Shown here in pieces: positions 21,198 through 32,921 of a stretch of 64,000 nucleotides of DNA. A model generated the notes under the pieces. That model was not told the origin of the DNA, ran no database searches, and saw only the letters and a program-made list of their open reading frames with translations. Positions within the stretch are counted from its first letter, which is position 1; each line of letters opens with the position of its first letter. The stretch is from Alisma plantago-aquatica (taxonomy: Eukaryota > Streptophyta > Magnoliopsida > Alismatales > Alismataceae), in NCBI GenBank assembly GCA_963693085.1, contig OY856411.1, positions 70,848,001-70,912,000 of the forward strand, written 5' to 3'. Position numbers and translations under genes: made by a program.

Positions 21198-23543
21198 TTG
21201 CAGGTATTGTGCATGGTGCAGACGCGTAGTACCGACTACACACGACATGCACCAGAGGTTCCATTTCGGGGACCGGAGGACGAAGAGGAGTACAATCAAG
21301 ACCATCTAGAAGAAATAGACTCTGAATCTGAACAAGAAGAGATGGCAGAGGAACAGACAATATGGGAGAAGATAAAGGTGACTTCTTCTTCTGCGTCGAA
21401 GGGGTCAATCAAGAAGCAGGCGATCAACATACTGACATACAAGATTGATCCTGCGTTAATCAATTTGGTGAAGTCGAATGCATTCCATGGGCTCAAGAAT
21501 GAAGACCCAGTCACGCATATAAGTCAATTTGTGGAAAATTGTGACATGATAAAAATAGACAGATTTCCACAGGACACTCTTTACTTGAAGTTGTTCCCAA
21601 GTTCTTTAGCGGGAAATGCACGTGAGTGGTTACATAATCTAGATGATGAGTATGTGGAGTCATGGAACCACATGGTGGAGGTTTTTTTTGAAAGGTTCTT
21701 CCCGCCTGAGAAGACCAATGACATGATTAGGAAGATCCACAATTTCACTCAGAAAGCAGGAGAGACCTACTCTGAGACCTAGGAAAGGTTTCAGGTTATG
21801 CTTAGGTGTTGCCCGCACCACGGGCTTGACAAGGAAATACATGTCAAGATCTTCTATTTTGCTCTCTCCGAGAATGATAGAAGTAACCTCGATTTCATAG
21901 GCTCAGGATTTTTCTTGAACAACTCAGACACAAGATGTTGGGAGATTTTGAAAAACATGGCAAGGAAGCAGTCTTGGGGCGATAGGGATGCACCAGAACA
22001 AGTCAAAGTCGTTGTTGAATCCAGGGCCATCAAAGAGCTGAATGACAAACTAGATCTTTTAGCCAAGAAATTGCTTGCCAAGGAAGATGCATCATCTGAT
22101 GAGGAAGCCCAGGTCAAATGTATGCAACAACAGGGTTATAGAAATATTGATTATGCGTGGAGAAAGGATAGGAAGTTTTCATGGAAGGATCAAAACAACT
22201 TCCTACAGGATCCAGATGCAAAGCCACAACCTAGAACTGAAGATAAAAGCATCGAGCTGCTTAGTCAAGTGGTGCAACAAAATCAAGAGATGATGAGTAT
22301 GTTTAGCAAGCAGCTGCAGTCCCAGGGTGATATTTTGACCAAGTTTGGACAAACATTGCAAAGTCATGGAGCACAAATGAGGGCACTTGAGACGACTGTG
22401 ACCCAGATCTCCAATGAAGTGGAAGCTATAAAGCATGCCAACCAACAAAGACATGCAACGAACACAGAGGTTTCTCAAGCACATCATCAAGTGAAATATA
22501 TATCTGTGATTGTAGAGGCAGAATCCCTGGTGTTAGAGGTTTAGGATAAAGGCAAAATCATTTTTGATACCGAGGCTATTCCAAGCATACCATATCCACA
22601 CAGTCATTTTGGTCTACCAAGTGGGTACGTTCCATTTAGAAAAACTCGCCAAGAGCCTATTACGACAGCAACCACACCGAGACAAGTAGAGCAGGTGAAG
22701 GCCATAGGTCATGTTGAAGCTGCAGCTGCTGAGAAAGATGAGAAGCCACTACAAGTTGAACGGGTTGAAGATGATCCACCAAAGTCTATGCCTGAGGGAG
22801 TCATTGAAGCAAGCTTAGGGGAGCTTGCCCCAAATATCCAATATGTACCACCTCATAAGCGTCTAAAGGAGACAGTTGTGTCTAGTCCGGACAGCTCGAG
22901 GCCGAAGAAAGAGCATCGGCACTACAGAAAGTTCTTGGAGATGTTCAGAAAACTTCATATCAACATTCTGTTGGTAGAAATGATAGAGTAGATTCCCGCA
23001 TATGGGAGGTTTATCAAAGAAATCATCACCAAGAACAGGCAGATCAAAGACACAGACATTTTCCGGGTAAATGAGGTGGTGAGCTCAATTATCCATGGGA
23101 GTTTACCACAAAAGAGGAAAGACCCAGGAAGATTCTATAATTCATGTTCAATAGGTGATCAACATTTTCCACAAGCACAGTGTGATTCAGGCGCTAGCAT
23201 TAATCTTATGCCACTATCCACATTTCGAAAGCTTGGGTTGTAGGAAATAAAGAAATCAGAGGCAACAATTGAGTTGGCGGATGGGTCCATTGTAAGGCCA
23301 TACGGAGTGTGTGAGGATGTGCTCTTCAAGGTAGACAGGTTCATCTTCCCGGTGGATTTCGTCGTCATGGACATGCCACAACTTCAAAGTTGCGAGATGA
23401 TATTGGGTAGGTCGTTCCAAGCAACGCCTGATGTTGTCACTGCAATTGGGAGAGGTACATTGACCTTGGGGATTGGCCAAGATCGGATTGAGTTCAAACT
23501 GCCACACGATCCCTTGGGCACACTCTCCAAAGTTTCACGTTGA
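21198..23543 (+). pseudogene. E3 gag-protease pseudogene (Athila type), four in-frame TAG stops
   Basis: A single frame runs through the whole stretch with stops only at 21780, 22542, 22989 and 23241, all TAG, and no frameshift. Gag motifs include LFPSSLAGNAREWLHNL and FFERFFPPEKT, the Athila capsid core, then an acidic/Gln-rich region with a coiled-coil look (22250-22440). The HYRKFLEMFRKLHINI stretch (22917-22965) and CDSGASINLMPLSTFRKLG (about 23180-23238) are the Athila pre-protease and protease active site; D-S-G is intact. The protease ends in the ILGRSFQATPDVV region. Relatives have Trp or Gln at several of the TAG positions, so these look like simple G-to-A or C-to-T changes. Confidence 0.9.
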
Positions 23544-23726
23544 AGAGGAGCTTCATGTCGTCTAGCCTAACACGTTAAATAAGGGTGCTTGTTGGGAGGA
23601 AACCCAACCATGGGTACTTTAGTTTAGTCTTTCACATTCGTAGTTTGATTTGTTTTGACTTTGATTGAGTGTAAAAAAGATATCGTGATTGTTTGCTCAA
23701 TGTGCAGGACTGAGGCAGATTTGATA
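23544..23726 (+). other. E3 post-protease junction (polymerase missing)
   Basis: Directly after the protease comes AGGGTGCTTGTTGGGAGGAA, a conserved non-coding motif that in autonomous Athila-like elements follows integrase. About 3 kb of RT, RNase H and integrase are therefore absent here without any leftover fragments. Confidence 0.7.
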
Positions 23727-24270
23727 TATCGACCTTTGTGTCAATGGTATCGACCAGGGTACAGGTTGGCGACAGCAGAAATCACACTGTGTCGACACCA
23801 TCGACGGCCTCGTCGATGGTTTCGACACACCAACAGGCTGATCGCAAGCAGAGGTTGATAGTATCGACATGGGTGTCGATACTCATGAGATCTCTAAAGA
23901 TATTCAGAGGAAATCATCTCAGTAAAGTCGATACCATCGACGGGCCTGTCGATGGTATCGACACAATCACATACAGAAGGTGGCAGCCGGGCCTCGTGAG
24001 GGTTTGCCCTAATTAGGAGTCGATACTATCGACTTGCGTCGATACTATCTACGCGCCACATCAACAATCCACGAGAAGAGATCAACGGCGATCGCAGCAA
24101 CCATAAAGTCGATCTGGGGGACGGGTCGATACCATCGACCCGCGTCGATAGTATCAACACGTTAGCGATCCGGGCCCCACAGATCCAGCCATCAACAATC
24201 GTCGATACTAGAGGCAGTACGAATTGTGCTACCCGTGTCGATACCATCGACCCGCGTCGATGGTATCGAC
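23727..24270. repeat. Internal GTCGATA palindrome cluster of E3
   Basis: About twelve copies occur, many in hairpin pairs, for example 23790-23832, 23928-23962, 24019-24053, 24125-24158 and 24237-24270 (15-bp perfect arms, CCGC loop). It is the same family as in the LTRs, here placed between protease and the env-like frame. Confidence 0.92.
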
Positions 24271-24290
24271 AGGCATACAGCAGTGCCGGC

Positions 24291-24331
24291 CACGGCTATA
24301 TATGAGAAGGATTGTCTTCATATGACGTCAC
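24291..24331 (+). promoter_or_regulatory. Candidate internal promoter of E3 (TATA box, TGACGTCA)
   Basis: GGCTATATATGAG (24291-24303) lies about 20 bp after the last palindrome, followed by a perfect bZIP-type site TGACGTCA (24324-24331) and about 155 bp of pyrimidine-rich leader up to the ATG at 24486. A TATA context this good is not seen elsewhere in E3. Function is inferred. Confidence 0.45.
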
Positions 24332-24485
24332 AACTCCAGAGAAATCCTTCTCCACCTGTGCCGAGTGTATTCCAGAGCAATCCGAGCCCAGCGACGAGCA
24401 ACAAGGAACATGTTCTTCATCGAGCGGAGATTTCCTTCTCTGATCTTCACTAAGCTCTTTCTCTATTCCTCCTTCTGTCGCAAAC

Positions 24486-26073
24486 ATGGTGAATGTTGTT
24501 GGTGCATCTTCTTCATGCGCCAACCCGATGGACATCCCGGAGTTTGTGCCACCACCAACCGCATCGATTCCACGCCCACGGCTTATTCATCCATCTGCGG
24601 AAGTCAAGAAGATTTACAAGGAGATCCTGAAGAGGAAAAACGATCCGACCCGTTATGTTGAACGGGAGACAATCTGCAACTTGGGGTTCGAGGCCAACCT
24701 CACCTACGTCTTGAAAGGGCAGGCGAGACATACGGGCAGGAGGCCCGATGAGATGGAGTTCCACACTGATGGACAACCATTCTTCAATGAATGGCCTACT
24801 TACAAGGAGCTGGTGGCACAGTTTATGGCGTCGCTGGACGTCTGCGTCGTACCCAATGACGTCATTGCCATGGACCGCGAGTGGATAAAGGGTCGGGTGT
24901 CTTTCTGGCTGTACAATCATGACTACAATCTCACACTCTGGTAGTTTAATGAGATCTACAACTGGAACCATTCGCAAAGTGACTACCGGCGGCCGGACAA
25001 CCGTACCGAGTACGACGCGATCTTCGCCGAGCTTGTGACGGTGCTGCCGGGAAAATCAATGTGCTACCACAATACCGCGGTAGCCAACTTCGAGCATCCG
25101 TTCTTCGAATTCTCCATCGGATGCTGAGTTCTACTCTGTTTTCTAGGGGTGATCTGTCCCTTAGCAAATTCCAAGAGACGGACTTATTTTTCTTGCATAA
25201 ACTCCTGAATCGCCAAGAGTGCAATTGGGGAGCTTTCTTTCTACAGTGGGTGTTGGCGGTTAAGCGGAGTACGCGAAGGGCTCCAATTCACTTTGGAGGA
25301 CTCATTACTCCACTGGCACACTACCTTGGGTTGAATTTCTCAACTTTTACCCCGCTCTCCAACAGAAGCAAGGTTAATGTGCAACATCTTCACCGATCAA
25401 ATTTGATCCTGCTTCGGGATGGTTTACCTTATGCTCATTGCCATGTAAACCATGTGTGTCAATAATGCTCGCTTCCCAATCTTGTCTTCAATATTGAAGG
25501 GGCTCAACATTTCCGATGTCCCATCATAGCCATTGATGACTCCGATGAAGACGACGGCAATGATGACGACAACAATAATGATGATGAGGCTGAAGAGGAA
25601 GAGGAGGCCTATACTCCTCTTCGGGCACGAGTGGCACCTAGGAAGCGTTCTCGCATGCATCTGGGTGCATCTTCATCTTCGCAGCCTCCGCCACCACCAC
25701 CGCCCTCGCAGCCAAGTGAGGATGTCTATTCGATGCAGGGCATGTATGCTATGATGCAGGACATACAACACATGCAGCAGCATCACACGACGATGTATAC
25801 TGGTATTCAGGAGACTACAAACTGATTACTTGACAATCAGAGGGTGATTTTCGAAAACGAGCATCTTCTCCTCAACAACCAACACCAGATTCATGACAGG
25901 TTGCATAGGATGGAGATGCAATAGCAGCCCTTTTATGATCACTACTGGAGCCAGAACTACTTTGGAGGGTATCCACAACCTCCACCCAGGGCCCAGTTTG
26001 ATCTGAGCTTCCAGGGGGATTACCCATCTTGGGACCCCACAGTCCCACAGTACCCGCCTCCGCCAGAAGAGTA
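24486..26073 (+). pseudogene. E3 env-like / ORF-1-type plant transposon protein, decayed
   Basis: The frame starts MVNVVGASSSCANP and has features of the retrotransposon ORF-1-like family that sits at the env position of Athila elements: TYKELVAQFMASLDV, then WIKGRVSFWLYNHDYNLTLW, and, after a TAG at 24942 and a frameshift near 25100, RAPIHFGGLITPLAHYLGL. The tail is acidic (25531-25610, Asp/Glu/Asn runs), then basic PRKRSRMH, a Pro-run, a Gln/Met/His-rich stretch and a Tyr/Pro-rich end. No signal peptide or clear membrane segment is visible, so an envelope role is doubtful for this copy. Stops at 25463, 25823 and 25928 also interrupt it. Confidence 0.72.
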
Positions 26074-27633
26074 AATAGGTATCTCTGTTCCAACCTTTAA
26101 GATTGTTTTTGACTATGAGGCCATAGTCGAATTCAAGCTTAGGGGGGAGTTGGAACAGCTCTATCTTTTATTTTCTCTATTTTTAGTTTTATTGCTTTTG
26201 TTCTTGTCATTTATTTCTTGCAATCTTAGTTTGTTTGTAGGATCCACATTCTGTCTAGTGTAATCGTGGATGTCTTAAGTCTTGTGTCATCTCATTTGCA
26301 TGTACATGGGAATTAAGGAAAATTTAAAAAAAATGAGTGTTCGCAAGCTTGTGTTGTTAGACCTTGAGCACATAACTTAAGAAAATGATTAGTTCTGTCA
26401 ACTTTAAAATAGAAAATCACAACTATACATACCTAATGATTCATGAAAAGTGGACAGAATTGGTTTTTTGAGCCTAAACTGACCAAATGATAATGAGACT
26501 CTAATTTGAAGTAAGAGAGAGAAATCTTTTAACTACCACATAGGTCAGTAAGGAGGGACACATAATACTTTTCAAAGGTTCATTCAATTAGTCTTGTGAT
26601 CTGTCCACCTCATTGTTTTTTAAAATCCACCATAAGATTTGGAAGTAAAGTACGGTTTTAACTTCTTTGAATGCATCTCATGTAGATAGGACTTGCATTG
26701 AAACCACTTTCATATGTTTTGCATAAAAAATAAAAAATAGAATAGTTATACATGCACATTACCCTTAGGTGCATGTCACTTGGTTGCATTCATAATTTTT
26801 ATGCATAGAGCACATCATGTATCTGATTTCTTCTTTAATGGTGATTAAATTGTTCCATACCTTCTAAATAATTCAAATCTTTAAGCTATGCAGCAAAAGT
26901 AAGCCCAACAAATTACTCATTGTCATTTGTGGATATAAGGGCCTGAAAAAAGAAAACAATCTGAAGAAATAAAAAAATAAAAAAAACGAAATTATTAAAA
27001 AAGCAAGTAGAATAAGAAGGAGAAAGGAACATAATCTCACATGCATTTTAAGATGAGAAAGTACATGATGCAGCTCAGTTAGATATCCATCTCATTTTGA
27101 GATGGGATGTTAGTGCATGCATCATTCCATGCAATCTTAGGCATTAGGGCATGTTCATGTGCAAATGCATCATTAAGGGCATTTTTGTTTTATGCATGTT
27201 GAAACTGTATAATGCTTCTATTTCTTCCATTAGCCACCCATTCCATCCACCCGTTGCTCAAATTGGTAGATCACCGTGATTTTTTCCTCACTTGTGAATA
27301 TCAGGAGAGCTGCTTCAATTTAGATGGTAGTTAGGGCGAGCAACGTAGTATAGGAGATCACAAGATGCACCGAGTATGGACCGGAAAATTTTATTATGTT
27401 AACTACCTTATGTGATAGTGTTCATAAATTTTGAGGTAGATATCTTTTATGGATGATTACTGTCACCTTTAGGGTAATTATCATTATGTGGTTAGCGAGG
27501 GCCGGAATGTGAATGTTCGGTGGGGATATTGTGGTGATGTTTGTTGTGATGTTTTGTTCTTTAGTTGACTCTGGCAATTCTATTCTAAGGTTTAGTTGCT
27601 CGAGGGTGAGCAATGTTTAAGCTTAGGGGAGTT
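26074..27633 (+). other. E3 3' non-coding region with two purine tracts
   Basis: AAGCTTAGGGGGGAGTT at 26135-26151 and AAGCTTAGGGGAGTT at 27619-27633 are near-copies. The second touches the 3' LTR and is the working purine tract; the first may be a second priming site. The 1.4 kb between is AT-rich and non-coding, apart from short chance frames. Confidence 0.75.
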
Positions 27634-29219
27634 TGATGCGATGGTTTTGAGTCGCATTTATAGACTTGTTTTAAATGTGTGTTATGCATTTATTAGTCAT
27701 TTATGTGCTTAATATTGCATAATCCATTTGCTTTGGTCTATAATCTTTATCTATGTCAAATTTCCCTTATTTCAGTATTTTGAGCATAAATGATCACAAG
27801 AATATATTTTGTTTCGGCTTATGTGGTTTCGTGTTGAAATTTCAGGAAAAACAAGTATCTGCTGTTGTCGATACCATCGACCGGACCACAGGCTGCCAGC
27901 CGCAAGGAGTAGAAGAAAGTCGATACTAGCGACAGGGATGTCGATAGTATCGAGATACGATCAGGTTGTTGGAGAGAAGTGAGTCGATACTATCGATGCA
28001 TATGTCGATACTATCAACAAGAGGAGCTACAGCGACACAAAAAGACAAAACTGTCGCTACAGGCTTGTCGATACCATCGACCCGCGTTGATGGTATCGAG
28101 ATAGCATCAGGCACAACGACAAAGAAAAAGAAGAATTGTCGATATCACGCAAGGTCGATACCATCGACCCGCGTCGATGGTATCGACACCGTCAGATACA
28201 AGTTTGCTTTAGATTGATCTAAATCCGACGGTTGTGATTAATTGGCGACCTAACTCGGAGATTATACCTAATGACGGTGCCTAAGAGGGAATCATCACGT
28301 CATTAGCGGCTGCACACATCCCGAGAAGGTGGAGATAAGGATGGAGCCCCGCCCCAGTCGATCCGGATGCCGAAGAAGATGATTTCCACCACCAAAAGGC
28401 GGGAGAACGTGTATTCTATGCCAAGGAGCGATTGGATCTTCTCCGTTCAGGGGTTTTACCACTCAATCACGTTTTTCTCCATGTTCCCCTTTTTCTCTAC
28501 CACGTTCTACTTTGAGATGAACATGCGGGGCTAATCCCCTTTGTCTTTAGGACTGGGAGTAGCCCGAGAATTCATTGTATGACAATTTTATCATAGTAAT
28601 TCATCTTTTATCTCTTAAATCCGTGGTATAATTTCATTTTCTCAAATATATTGTTATGCTTGGTCACCATAATAATAATCTAATGCCCTTAATTACTTTG
28701 AAAGAAGGATTAATGGTTGAAAAGAGACGAAACTTACATTAATTGACAAATCCCTTGAACAAGGTGGTGTAAGGTTAATGGTGGATACTGAGAGATCGAA
28801 TTTAATGCACCTAGTTTAGGGTATAGGTTACTACGACGGTGGAACCCACCTAGACATAGGTAGTAAATTGTACCATGACAGTGGGCAATTCTGATTTCAG
28901 GCCACTACTCGGATAGAGAGATAAATCTGAGTAACTATATAGAATTTAATACAATGAAAACCCGCGGGGAAACCGCAATCCTAAAGATCTCATATTGAAT
29001 TGATTAAACCAACATTTAATTGATTGCTTTGTTTTGTTTTATTTTCTTTTCTTTTAATTTAACAACAACCTCCAACTGTTTTATCGGTCTAGCTGATTGC
29101 AAGTAATTAGTAGTAGTCTCTGATAATTCACATGTCCCTGAGTTTGACTTGGGCCTCACATAGGCCTATATTACTTCGACGTGTTCACTTGCGTTTATAC
29201 GCACGATAAATTTGTGTCA
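27634..29219 (+). repeat. E3 3' LTR
   Basis: It starts TGATGCGATGG right after the purine tract and ends TTTGTGTCA before AGCTT. It includes the palindrome cluster at 27867-28188. Confidence 0.93.
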
Positions 29220-31199
29220 AGCTTCAACATGTGTAATTTATTAGGGTTTTCAATGTTGAATCCCTCAAATGGCCTCATCCTTGTTAACTACTTATCAATT
29301 GAGCTAATTAGGTTTATCCTTAACCAATTTGACACACAATTGCCCCTCAATTGCTAGCCAATTAGGGTTAGAACTGAATGAATTAGGATTTGTAGTTAAT
29401 CAACCACCAACATTGATCATCAGGAGTCTATTTGAGGTTGAAGCCTTCAATTGGCATCCAATTGAACCTTAACTTGGCCCAAACGGTCTTGAGACCGTTT
29501 GCCCAAGGTTTCATCAAAATCTAAGTCCATTTGTTAAGGGTTGAACCCTAATTAGGTCTAAAATCAGCACTTTTGATTAATTCAACAACCTATTGTGATT
29601 GGGCCCTTAATTGATCAAATTGCCTTAACCCTAGACCTCCAAATGGTCTTGAGACCATTTGGGTGACTCCCAAATGGTTTTGAAACTGTTTGGGCCACTC
29701 AACCCAAACTTCAACAAGATTGGTCATTAAATTCAGCAATTTGAACCTGATTAGGGTTTAGGTGATTAATGTGCCTTCAACTTGATAATTACTTGCAATT
29801 AGGTGTTGATTCTTGGTAGATAGTTAATTCATGATGTTTCCAGCAGACCCTTAAATGGTCAACTCTTGGTCAAACTTCCCAAACGGTTTTGAAATTGTTT
29901 GCATCCAAACGGTTTTGCAAACCGCATGGGATCAAACGGTTTTGAAACCGGTTGGTCCCAAACGGTTTTGCAAACCTTTTGGACCAAAGGTGGGAAACTG
30001 TTTGGTAAAGTTGCCTATTTATTCACGCCCATCATCATCTACCTTGAGACCAAGGTCTGTTCTTCACCGTTTTGCTTTCCGAAGTGCAAGGGAAGATGGG
30101 GAAGAAGAAGAACAAGCTAGTATGTGCATGAAAGAAGATATGCTTAGCAAAGTAAAGGGTTTGAAGATATAAAACATGCCTCAAATGTCGTCCCTAGAGC
30201 TCCAAGATTCTGAGATTTCAAGCCTTTAATGGCATCTTGAGCTCCACAGGTTGGTCAAGGTCGTTTCTCTAAGAACTGGTTGGGAAAAGTTGGCTAGAAG
30301 GAAAGAACTAAGTAAGAACACTAGAAAACCAACCTTGAAACCTAGCTTCATCCATGAATCCGAGCAAGAAGACGACCCAAGATTACCTTAGAACCAGTTG
30401 GATGCTCTCCTTTGCTCCAAGTCTCTGTCTTTCAGTCGGTTTAGCAAAGGGGGTGAGTGAAGGAAACAAGGAAACGACTCCTTGGTTTGCAAGGGAGAGA
30501 GCTTATATAGCTTGGGCTATTTTCATCATAAGGACAACTAGTTTTCTCCTTTTTACATCTAGGTCCCTCTCTTCTATAGGCACGTCCCTTCTCCTTATTT
30601 CTTAAGCAAAACCCCTTCTAAAACCTAAGAACTAAAGGCAAGAAGGTCAACTTACTACCTAGTTGCACATATATAAGGGTCTCCTCGCTTATAACTTGGT
30701 GATTCCGTTTCAAAGGTCATTCTTCTTATCTAATTATTCAGTTGGGCTCCCTCTCCATCACTTTACTCTAAATGATGTCAAGGGTCACAAAACATACTCT
30801 ATAAGGTGAATTTTACAAGTTGCACTCCACATTTTGGGTAAATTGCACTTTACTCCAAAATTAGGGCTTTCAAGCACAAGGATTATTCCACAAGCTGCAT
30901 CTTAATGTCCAAGCTTGGAGAATCCATCAAACTTCATTATATTCATACTTATGACATCTTATTATCAGAGGAACATCTTACCATGTGAAAATTGTAAGCT
31001 AACCCTTCTAATTGGGTAATTTGCACACAGGTCCTTGTATTACAAAACAATACTACAACATTGTTTAAAAAGGATAGAAATGGAAATATATGTTCCTTAG
31101 GGGATTTAATTACATGCCAGAAGATAATCATAAATATTTAATTACATAATTAAGCAAAACACCTAGGGTTAACTCATAACCCAGGTCAGGGATGTTACA
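29220..31199 (-). repeat. E1 5' LTR, segment 3 (outer end)
   Basis: This aligns to 3715-5713 of the E1 3' LTR. One palindrome-containing stretch present at 3996-4026 in the 3' LTR is missing here. The putative TATA box CTATATAAGC is at 30501-30510 (minus). It ends GATGTTACA followed by GTGGC (31200-31204). Confidence 0.93.
30501..30510 (-). promoter_or_regulatory. Putative TATA box of E1 (5' LTR)
   Basis: Minus-strand CTATATAAGC is conserved between both LTRs and lies about 690 bp from the LTR start. E1 transcription would begin about 30 bp downstream, near 30470, before the palindrome region, unlike in E2 and E4. Confidence 0.5.
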
Positions 31200-31204
31200 G
31201 TGGC

Positions 31205-31968
31205 CAACCTGTCCACAAGTCCAACAAGGTTTGTTCTTCGGTTTTTTTTATCTTTGCCTTATATTTATGTGCATTCTTAGATTTCTTATCTTTGGTGTTT
31301 TTCATAGAAGTAAGATTAAAAGTTGGATTTGCATCAGTAGGCACCTTGACCCCTTTCTCCTTTAAGTATTCTTCTTGTATATTAATATCCATCATTAGTT
31401 CATCCATGGTGTGTGTCCATTTACGATACTTCAGAGACATAACAAACGATTTCCAAGACTTAGGGATTTTTTCAATGATAGACATAACAACAAACTTCTC
31501 AGGCAACACCATCTTGGCATCTGAGAGTTCATGAACTAGGAGTTGTAGATCATGTGTTTGATCGGAAACTGACTTACCCTCAACCATCTGAAACTTAAGA
31601 AATTTAGACACGCAGTATTTTTCAACACCTTAATTTTCAGTGCTAAAATTCTTAATTAACAATTCCCATAAAACCTTGGACGTAGTGACTGGCGGCTTTG
31701 AGTAAGAATCATACAGTTTGTTATTTAAACCAAATAGAATCAAACTGCGACACGTTTTATCACCCTTCTTCCAACTAGCAATTATATTTGCATTATCAGG
31801 AATTGTTTCATCACATACATGTTCAGTTTCAACTAAGTACTGATCATAACCCGCAATATTCAGCCAAATTTCCATCTGACTCTGCCAACGGGCACAGTTG
31901 GTACCAGTAAATTTTTCAGGCATATTGCTGGTATCAATTTTACATCCTGAACCACCCTGACCGGCCAT
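31205..31968 (-). pseudogene. Ty1/copia Gag (5' part of the split element)
   Basis: It starts MAGQGGSGCKID at 31968 and shows copia Gag motifs: MPEKFTGTNCARWQSQMEIWL, SVSDQTHDLQLLVHEL, IIEKIPKSWKSFVMSL and a Lys-rich tail. A TAA at 31630 interrupts the frame, and a frameshift precedes the CWTCGQVGH zinc knuckle at 31200-31230. The knuckle is split by E1 and its remainder is at 905-928, where the last Cys position reads Phe. The upstream leader to the LTR is about 200 bp. Confidence 0.88.
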
Positions 31969-32167
31969 TGTTAATTAACGACACATAACTGATTTCTTTA
32001 AGACTGTTATTAATATTTATTATTATCGTTCATGCAATAGAGACATGTGCAATGTAATTAACAATTCAGGCAGATCCAAAATAAGAAACGAAGTTCAAAC
32101 AAAGCATGAGAACAGAAAAAAATAGGAGTTAGATTCGCAAACCAGATCGTTCGTTGAGAAACGAACG

Positions 32168-32921
32168 TGTTACTTAAAGAAATCAGTACCCGGCAATCCT
32201 CGCGGATAGGCATCGTTCTCTCAGTCTCGATCCGGCACGAACCTAGAACAGACACGTCGCTCGTAGTCGACATCGTCTCGTTGCACCACCACCGGCGCAG
32301 CACAGCAACCGCAGGAACCACCGCCTGACAGTTGCGTCTCGGTGAAGGGAAGGAGAAGTCGCACTTCGTACAGGAGAACGAATCCACAAAGCGACTCCGG
32401 GATGACAGCTCTCGCACTCTGGATTAGGGCTCTCAAAACACACGACGGCAGAAGTCTATTTTTTGTGTGTTTTAACCCTAATCACCGAAGGCATATATAT
32501 AGTCACGCACGTCCCTAATCCTATTCCCAGTAAGACGCAAACACTCAGTTGCTCTTGTACACAATACGGACATTCTCCACAATCCACAAGCTCGAGCCCG
32601 ACCAGGCCAGGCGTGGTGAGCACGCGTGCGTTGTGATGTGGTAACCCCACCCACCAAGAAAGTGAACATACTTCCCTCCTAGGACTCTTTTGGACACTAG
32701 TGCCTCATGTGATCCTACATATAAGGACCACAAAAGTTATAGGAGTGAGCAATATGGGATAAAACTTCTTTGTCATTTGTACTAGAAACAACACTACATT
32801 CTCGCATGTACTTGCTGCACTACATTGGGCTTAACCCATACTAAATAAGTGATTACTACAGTAATATCGCTATAACGAGCTGCTACAGTAACTAATAGCT
32901 ACACTAATCATTTATCTAACA
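32168..32921 (-). repeat. 5' LTR of the split Ty1/copia element
   Basis: On the minus strand it would start TGTTAGATAAATG (32921) and end CTTTAAGTAACA (32168), giving TGTTA/TAACA ends and 754 bp. A good TATA box, CTATATATATG, lies at 32492-32502. Its partner LTR is outside the window, so the ends are inferred from form. No canonical tRNA-iMet PBS follows; TCTGGTTTGCGAATC near 32140 might be a variant site. Confidence 0.65.
32492..32502 (-). promoter_or_regulatory. TATA box of the split copia LTR
   Basis: Minus-strand CTATATATATG lies about 420 bp into the LTR and about 325 bp before its end, a normal U3/R position. Confidence 0.55.

Larger units (their letters stand above)
19439..29219 (+). 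mobile_element. E3: Athila-like element with gag-protease and env-like frame, no polymerase
   Basis: E3 is 9.8 kb on the plus strand, with LTRs 19439-21029 and 27634-29219 and target duplication AGCTT (19434-19438 and 29220-29224). The leader after the 5' LTR has TTGGCGCCGTTGTCGGGGAC, the Athila/Tat-type PBS. Gag and a protease with DSG are followed directly by the 3' region with the env-like frame; RT, RNase H and integrase are absent. Two purine tracts AAGCTTAGGGG-AGTT flank the 3' non-coding part. LTRs look about 96% alike by eye. It must have used another element's polymerase and integrase. Confidence 0.9.
929..31199 (-). mobile_element. E1: Ty3/gypsy chromovirus (Tekay/Del type), with two nested insertions
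   Basis: This is a complete LTR retrotransposon on the minus strand. The left (3') LTR is 929-5713, the interior 5714-10545, and the right (5') LTR starts at 10546 and ends at 31199. Removing E2 and E3 with their duplications leaves a right LTR of about 4770 bp against 4785 bp on the left. A PBS for initiator tRNA-Met, a purine tract, and Gag, protease, RT, RNase H, integrase and chromodomain follow the Ty3 order. Very long LTRs plus a C-terminal chromodomain fit the Tekay/Del clade. LTR copies look roughly 96-97% alike by eye. All coding parts carry stops or frameshifts, so the copy is dead. Confidence 0.93.

Noticed and set aside
24486..25124. Calling this a true viral envelope gene
   Set aside because: No signal peptide, transmembrane helix or fusion peptide can be seen; the sequence fits the plant retrotransposon ORF-1-like family, so only the position is env-like.
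32104..32450. Host gene exon (Arg/Cys-rich minus-strand frames)
   Set aside because: Lies in the U5/leader part of the copia LTR, with three overlapping frames and no family match.
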